From Candidatus Zixiibacteriota bacterium (GTDB lineage Bacteria; Zixibacteria; MSB-5A5; GN15; FEB-12), in assembly GCA_029932795.1 (NCBI GenBank), contig JAOZPL010000033.1:1715-11359 (forward strand): 9,645 nucleotides of DNA, read 5' to 3'. Numbering within the stretch: the first letter of the stretch is position 1; every line of letters begins with the position of its first letter. The translations under genes and the position numbers were made by a program. The notes under the pieces are model-generated. The model worked only from the letters and a program-made list of their open reading frames with translations. It was not told where the DNA came from and searched no databases. Of this stretch, positions 6,052 through 9,645 are shown in pieces.

Positions 6052-6960
6052 TCACGCTTGCTTCAGCAGAAAGGTCATGATCGCTTTCTGGATATGCAGC
6101 CGGTTTTCCGCCTGGTCGAAGACAACCGATTGGGGGCCATCCATAACATCGTCGGTTATTTCCCTGCCCCGGTGGGCAGGCAGGCAATGCATGACGATGG
6201 CACCCGGATTCGCCTGACCCAACAGAGAACTATTTACCTGAAACCTCTCTAACTTCCTTTCCTTTTCCTCCGCCAGATGTTTCTGGCCCATTGAGGCCCA
6301 GACATCCGTATAGAGTACATCGGCATCAGCTACTGCTTCTTTAGGATCGTCCGTAAGCAGGACTGAACTCGCCGGATTCTGCCCGGCACGCTCAGTAATT
6401 TGCGGGTCAGGCCGGCAGTCTCCGGTAGTGCCGATACGCAAGTCGACAGGAATCAAAGAAGCCAGGTTAAGCCAACTGTTGGTGACGTTGTTGCCGTCGC
6501 CCAGGTAGGCAATCCGGTATCGATCTCTCTGCCCAAGATGCTCAACGATCGTGAAATAGTCTCCAAGAATCTGGCAGGGGTGAACCAGGTCGGTCAAACC
6601 GTTCACTACCGGAATGGACGCGTACCGGGCAAGCTCTTCAACATCGGATTGCTGGAAAGTCCGTATCATAATCAGCCCGACATACCGGGAAAGCACCCGG
6701 GCGGCGTCAGCGATCGACTCCCGCTTGCCAAGCTGAATCTCGCTGTCAGTCACGTACAGGGCCTGCCCACCCAATTCACTGATACCGACTTCAAACGAGA
6801 CACGTGTCCGCAGAGACGGCTTGGTGAAAATGCAGGCTACCGACTTCCCCTCAAGCGGTTTAGGCTTGATCTCGCCGGCCTTCATCTGTCGGCAGAGATC
6901 AAAAACTTCTCTTACCTCTGAAGCAGTAAGGTCTGTTATCTGACATAATGAACGGGGCAT
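6052..6960 (-). CDS. argF: Ornithine carbamoyltransferase
   Basis: This cytoplasmic enzyme makes citrulline from ornithine and carbamoyl phosphate in arginine biosynthesis. It has 302 residues, close to the usual 300-335. The carbamoyl-phosphate motif is SLRTR (49-53), followed by VSFEVG; HPCQ (127-130) is intact. The ornithine-domain motifs are GDGNNVTNSW (154-163), DVWASMG (219-225) and HCLPAHRG (258-265) with the catalytic-site Cys. These argue for a true ornithine enzyme rather than an aspartate or putrescine transferase; N-acetyl- or N-succinyl-ornithine use looks unlikely but needs comparison. ATG at 6960 has AGGAGGAG about 2-5 nt upstream. A good promoter lies at 7005-7033. No other arg gene is adjacent and no clear ArgR box was found. 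A lipoprotein gene follows. Confidence 0.95.
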   Translation of the reverse strand: MPRSLCQITDLTASEVREVFDLCRQMKAGEIKPKPLEGKSVACIFTKPSLRTRVSFEVGISELGGQALYVTDSEIQLGKRESIADAARVLSRYVGLIMIRTFQQSDVEELARYASIPVVNGLTDLVHPCQILGDYFTIVEHLGQRDRYRIAYLGDGNNVTNSWLNLASLIPVDLRIGTTGDCRPDPQITERAGQNPASSVLLTDDPKEAVADADVLYTDVWASMGQKHLAEEKERKLERFQVNSSLLGQANPGAIVMHCLPAHRGREITDDVMDGPQSVVFDQAENRLHIQKAIMTFLLKQA

Positions 6961-7004
6961 AACTCCTCCTGCGATGATAAACAGTAAAGATAGAAATTTT
7001 GCCG

Positions 7005-7033
7005 AATAAAGGCCGCTGGAACGGTAATGTCAA
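7005..7033 (-). promoter_or_regulatory. Sigma-70-type promoter for argF
   Basis: On the minus strand a perfect -35 TTGACA (7028-7033), a 17-nt spacer and -10 TTTATT (7005-7010, 4 of 6). Transcription would start near 6998, leaving a leader of about 38 nt with the Shine-Dalgarno at its end. Confidence 0.6.
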
Positions 7034-7084
7034 GCTGCTGGAAAGAAGGTGGTGTTAGCCAGGAACAGGCACCTAGATAAATCG

Positions 7085-7113
7085 TTGCAAAACGTAACAT
7101 TGACCACCATATT
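7085..7113 (+). promoter_or_regulatory. Weak candidate promoter for the LiaF-like gene
   Basis: TTGCAA (7085-7090), a 17-nt spacer and CATATT (7108-7113), each 4 of 6 to consensus. Two direct copies of CGTAAC (7093-7098 and 7115-7120), 22 nt apart, overlap it; about two helical turns apart, they could be operator half-sites. The predicted leader is about 39 nt. Confidence 0.3.
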
Positions 7114-7158
7114 TCGTAACTGATTTGGAGACAACAGAAAATCCATGATGGTTGTGAA

Positions 7159-7857
7159 ATGACGCCTAAACGAGCAATATTCGGACTTGGCCTGATTTTA
7201 CTTGGTCTGCTTCTGCTGGGACGAAGTTTTGATCTCTATTATTTCTCGTTTCGGGACCTGTTTAGCCTGTTCCTTCCGTTGCTGCTGATCCTGATCGGCT
7301 TCTGGCTCATTATCCGCAAGAAACGCCAGGAGAACAGCTTCCGCCAGGAAGCCGAGTTCCAGTACCACGCAAATGGGAAAGATACCGATCAGAGCACCCG
7401 GGCATATTACCAGAGCCAAACTGGAGCGGAGGGATCAACTTCTGACAGGGTTTATGTATCCGAAGCACCAAAACTGTCACGACCTGGAAGAAAAAAGTAC
7501 AGCAAAATGCTGGGCGACATATTCATTGACTGTAATGGAGTGGACCTGCAAGCAATAGAAATTTCCTCGGGCATTGGTGACATAGAGGTGAAGCTTCATG
7601 GCGGCCAACTTGCCAAAGGGCTGAACCGGATGGTCATCTCCGGTTTTATCGGTGATATCCGTCTTCTCGTACCACCTGAGTTGCCGGTGTTTGCACAGTG
7701 CTCGAATTTCATCGGTGACGTGGAACTACTGGGAAAGAGGACTTCCGGGTTCGGCAACAACATCGACGGACAAACTGCCAACTACAACGGAGCCGACTCC
7801 AAGCTGTTCATTGCCGTCAGCAATTTTATCGGTGACGTACGTCTCTATACTGTCTAA
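7159..7857 (+). CDS. LiaF-like membrane protein (cell-wall-active antibiotic response family)
   Basis: A 232-residue protein. Residues 5-22 and 35-52 form two transmembrane helices joined by a short loop, as in LiaF/PspC-type N-terminal regions, followed by a basic KKRQE anchor, a hydrophilic linker (55-110) and a C-terminal beta-rich domain (112-232). That domain has five short GD[IV] repeats (119, 140, 165, 186, 225), three of them as FIGD[IV], as in the LiaF C-terminal domain. In Firmicutes LiaF inhibits the LiaRS envelope-stress system; here no sensor kinase or regulator is beside it, so a role in envelope stress is inference only. ATG at 7159 overlaps the stop of a five-codon frame starting at 7145 (ATGA overlap). 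No well-spaced Shine-Dalgarno is seen; GGAG at 7127-7130 is too far upstream. Convergent with hslU, 32 nt apart. Confidence 0.8.
   Translation: MTPKRAIFGLGLILLGLLLLGRSFDLYYFSFRDLFSLFLPLLLILIGFWLIIRKKRQENSFRQEAEFQYHANGKDTDQSTRAYYQSQTGAEGSTSDRVYVSEAPKLSRPGRKKYSKMLGDIFIDCNGVDLQAIEISSGIGDIEVKLHGGQLAKGLNRMVISGFIGDIRLLVPPELPVFAQCSNFIGDVELLGKRTSGFGNNIDGQTANYNGADSKLFIAVSNFIGDVRLYTV
7644..7838 (+). repeat. Triplicated coding repeat in the LiaF-like gene
   Basis: The DNA word TTYATCGGTGAYRT occurs in frame three times (starting about 7645, 7707 and 7824), encoding FIGD[IV]. Two further diverged copies lie upstream in the protein. This reflects strand-turn repeats of the C-terminal beta domain. Confidence 0.7.
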
Positions 7858-7889
7858 GGCTGATTTGCTTCGCTATCCCGAAATAGGGT

Positions 7890-9239
7890 TCAGAGAATAT
7901 ACCTGCTCAGATCCTCATTCTCAATAATCCTGGCCAGCCGCTTTTCCACCATTTTAGCCGTGATATTGACCTTACGTATCTTGATGGGTGGTTCGAAGAG
8001 GATATCCTCAAGCAGGGTTGTCATCACCGTGTGCAGACGGCGGGCACCAATATTCTCTGACTCGTTGTTGACCCGCTCGGCGAACTCCGCAATTTTCTTG
8101 ATGGCGCTGTCTGTGAATTCAAGATTGACACCCTCCGTGTCCAGAAGCGCCTTGTACTGTTTGACCAGTGCCGCTTTCGGTTCTGTCAGAATGCGTTCAA
8201 AATCGGACGCTGAGAGTGAGTCTAGTTCCACCCGGATCGGGAACCTCCCTTGTAGCTCCGGGACCAGATCGGCTGGTTTCGAACCATGAAAAGCTCCGGC
8301 GGCGATAAAGAGAATATGGTCAGTGTGAACCATGCCGTATTTGGTCATCACGCCACAACCTTCGACGATGGGCAGAATGTCCCTCTGACCTCCCTCGCGG
8401 CTGACATCCGGGCCACTTTTGCTGTCGCTGCCGACGATTTTGTCAATCTCGTCTATGAAGATTATTCCAGATTCCTGGACGCGCTCGAGGGCTTCGGAGA
8501 CAACTTCGTCCATATTAACCAGCTTACCAAGTTCTTCGTTCAGAATGAACTTGCGCGCTTCTCTAACAGTCATTTTGCGCGGTTTCGTTTTCTTGGGGAG
8601 AAGTCCCGAGAACATTTCCTGGAAGTTCATGCCGAGCTCTTCCATACCCATCGGGGAAAAGATCTCGACAACGGGAAACTGGCTTTGCGGTGCCTCAATT
8701 TCCACTTCACGTTTATCCAGTTTTCCCTCCAGCAGCTTCCTGCGGAATTTTTCACGCGTGACAACACCAGGCTCTTTTGTCTGGGTTTCATCAGGGGCGG
8801 TTATTGGCACCTTGGCCGGTTTACCGAGAAGGAGATCAAGCAGGCGCTCGGTGGCGTTATTCTCCGCTTTCTCTGTCAGGGACGCTGATTTTTCGGTCTT
8901 GATCATGTTGGTGGCAATATCAACCAGATCACGTACCATCGACTCGACATCCCGCCCGACATAGCCGACCTCGGTAAACTTCGAGGCTTCGACTTTTGTG
9001 AAAGGCGCCCCAGCCAGATCGGCCAGCCGCCGGGCAATCTCGGTCTTGCCAACACCGGTGGGGCCGATCATGATAATATTGTTGGGCATGATCTCGCCCC
9101 GCAGATCCTCAGGTACATTCTGCCGACGCCAGCGATTACGCAGAGCGATAGCAACCGATTTCTTGGCCTCATCCTGACCGATAATGTACTTGTCCAGTTG
9201 TTCTACTATCTCTCGTGGAGTGGGATAACCGTCTTTCAT
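7890..9239 (-). CDS. hslU: HslU, ATPase subunit of the HslUV protease
   Basis: The AAA+ unfoldase (ClpY) that feeds substrates to the HslV peptidase in the cytoplasm. It has 449 residues, normal length. Motifs in order: N-terminal TPREIVEQLDKYIIGQ (7-22), Walker A GPTGVGKT (59-66), pore loop GYVGRD (92-97), the charged intermediate I-domain (about 110-240), Walker B IIFIDE (259-264), arginine-finger region GRFPIRVEL (331-339), sensor-2 GARRLHTV (398-405), and the C-terminal tail EDLSRYIL (442-449) that docks into HslV and activates it. ATG at 9239 overlaps the hslV stop by 4 nt (ATGA), so translation is coupled and the subunits are made together. No terminator is clear in the 32 nt after its stop. 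Confidence 0.98.
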   Translation of the reverse strand: MKDGYPTPREIVEQLDKYIIGQDEAKKSVAIALRNRWRRQNVPEDLRGEIMPNNIIMIGPTGVGKTEIARRLADLAGAPFTKVEASKFTEVGYVGRDVESMVRDLVDIATNMIKTEKSASLTEKAENNATERLLDLLLGKPAKVPITAPDETQTKEPGVVTREKFRRKLLEGKLDKREVEIEAPQSQFPVVEIFSPMGMEELGMNFQEMFSGLLPKKTKPRKMTVREARKFILNEELGKLVNMDEVVSEALERVQESGIIFIDEIDKIVGSDSKSGPDVSREGGQRDILPIVEGCGVMTKYGMVHTDHILFIAAGAFHGSKPADLVPELQGRFPIRVELDSLSASDFERILTEPKAALVKQYKALLDTEGVNLEFTDSAIKKIAEFAERVNNESENIGARRLHTVMTTLLEDILFEPPIKIRKVNITAKMVEKRLARIIENEDLSRYIL

Positions 9240-9645
9240 TTGATCGTTTCCACCGTGATGTTCTTGTTAGTATATACGCAGATGTCCGCGGCGATCTCCA
9301 GTGCTTTAGTGGCGACCTTCTCCGCCGAGAGTTTGGGATTGGCATAGATCAGCCCGCGCGCAGCAGCAAGAGCAAATGTCCCACCCGAGCCGATCGCGAT
9401 AATGCGGTCATCAGGCTCAACCACGTCCCCGGTTCCGCTGATGAGGAATATATGTTCCTTGTCAGTCACGGCAATTACCGCTTCCAGCTTCTGAAGCATC
9501 TTACTGGTCCGCCACTCTTTGGCCAGCTCGACGGAAGCCTTCGGCAGGTTGCCGGAATATTCTTCGATTTTCTTCTCAAAAAGCTCAAAGAGAGCCAGGC
9601 CATCGGCGGCTGTACCTGCAAATCCACTGAGAATCCTGCCCTCCT
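9236..9645 (-). CDS. hslV: HslV peptidase subunit of HslUV, C-terminal part (cut by window edge)
   Basis: Threonine peptidase (ClpQ) with a proteasome beta-subunit fold, forming the double hexameric chamber capped by HslU. The window holds the last 135 residues; the frame is open to the right edge, so about 40-45 N-terminal residues including the catalytic Thr are missing. Recognisable stretches: GFAG-x-x-AD, the helix LFELFEKKIEEY, ELAKEWRTSKMLQKLEA, the core GDVVEPDDRIIAIGSGG, the helix ALAAARGL, and the family C terminus ALEIAADICVYTNKNITVE. An internal ATG at 9499 lies in the middle of the conserved protein and is not the start. The stop overlaps the hslU ATG. Confidence 0.95.
   Translation of the reverse strand, partial: EGRILSGFAGTAADGLALFELFEKKIEEYSGNLPKASVELAKEWRTSKMLQKLEAVIAVTDKEHIFLISGTGDVVEPDDRIIAIGSGGTFALAAARGLIYANPKLSAEKVATKALEIAADICVYTNKNITVETIK

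Noticed and set aside
7145..7162. Five-codon frame before the LiaF-like gene as a leader peptide
   Set aside because: It overlaps the start (ATGA), but has no Shine-Dalgarno at a proper distance and no attenuator structure; too short to support.
7858..7889. Small hairpin between the LiaF-like gene and hslU
   Set aside because: The arms pair over only 3-4 bp and no T-run follows on either strand, so it is not a credible terminator.
8286..8964. Long plus-strand frames opposite hslU (8286-8888 and 8419-8964)
   Set aside because: They are shadows of a strongly conserved gene and show no recognisable motif.
9236..9499. HslV as an 87-residue protein starting at 9499
   Set aside because: The frame stays open to the window edge and the upstream residues match HslV, so the ATG at 9499 is internal.

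Overview
This looks like an ordinary chromosomal segment of a bacterium with moderate GC (about 50% by eye). It carries conserved housekeeping genes: comEC, murJ, rpsT, argF and hslVU. Between them are lineage-specific genes: a ferredoxin/geranylgeranyl-reductase pair, a short hypothetical gene, a hotdog thioesterase, a lipoprotein and a LiaF-like membrane protein. The S20 protein beginning MPQHKS, a dockerin-like remnant and the LiaF-like protein would suit an uncultured FCB-type lineage (Zixibacteria-like). This placement is a guess from style, not a demonstrated assignment. No phage, IS element, CRISPR array, tRNA or rRNA is visible.

Layout. From 1 to 2008, minus strand: the 5' part of comEC lies 5 nt downstream of murJ, the lipid II flippase. 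rpsT (2069-2323) is divergent from murJ, with a strong promoter whose -35 box covers the murJ start codon. From 2350 to 3703, minus strand: a 2[4Fe-4S] ferredoxin overlaps by 17 nt the gene for a geranylgeranyl-reductase-family flavoprotein, a likely electron donor/acceptor pair. From 3704 to 4636: a gene-poor stretch with a dockerin-like C-terminal remnant (3794-3931) and a 170-residue hypothetical protein with a possible degenerate RNase H fold (3981-4493). The 4494-4636 spacer holds nothing convincing.

From 4637 to 6960, minus strand: argF, then a lipoprotein gene 51 nt downstream, ending in a clear intrinsic terminator (5120-5146). The terminator separates them from a PaaI-like thioesterase that has its own candidate promoter. 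The 198-nt divergent region 6961-7158 holds a good argF promoter and a weaker candidate for the plus-strand LiaF-like gene (7159-7857). From 7890 to the end, minus strand: hslU overlaps the end of hslV by 4 nt (ATGA). hslV lacks its N terminus, including the catalytic threonine, because the window ends.

How the genes work together: murJ and the LiaF-like protein concern the cell envelope; argF is arginine biosynthesis; hslVU is cytoplasmic proteolysis; the ferredoxin/reductase pair probably saturates isoprenoid chains. I do not see a convincing new multi-gene system. The points most worth checking are the ferredoxin/reductase pair, the RNase-H-like protein, the dockerin remnant and the possible leaderless starts.
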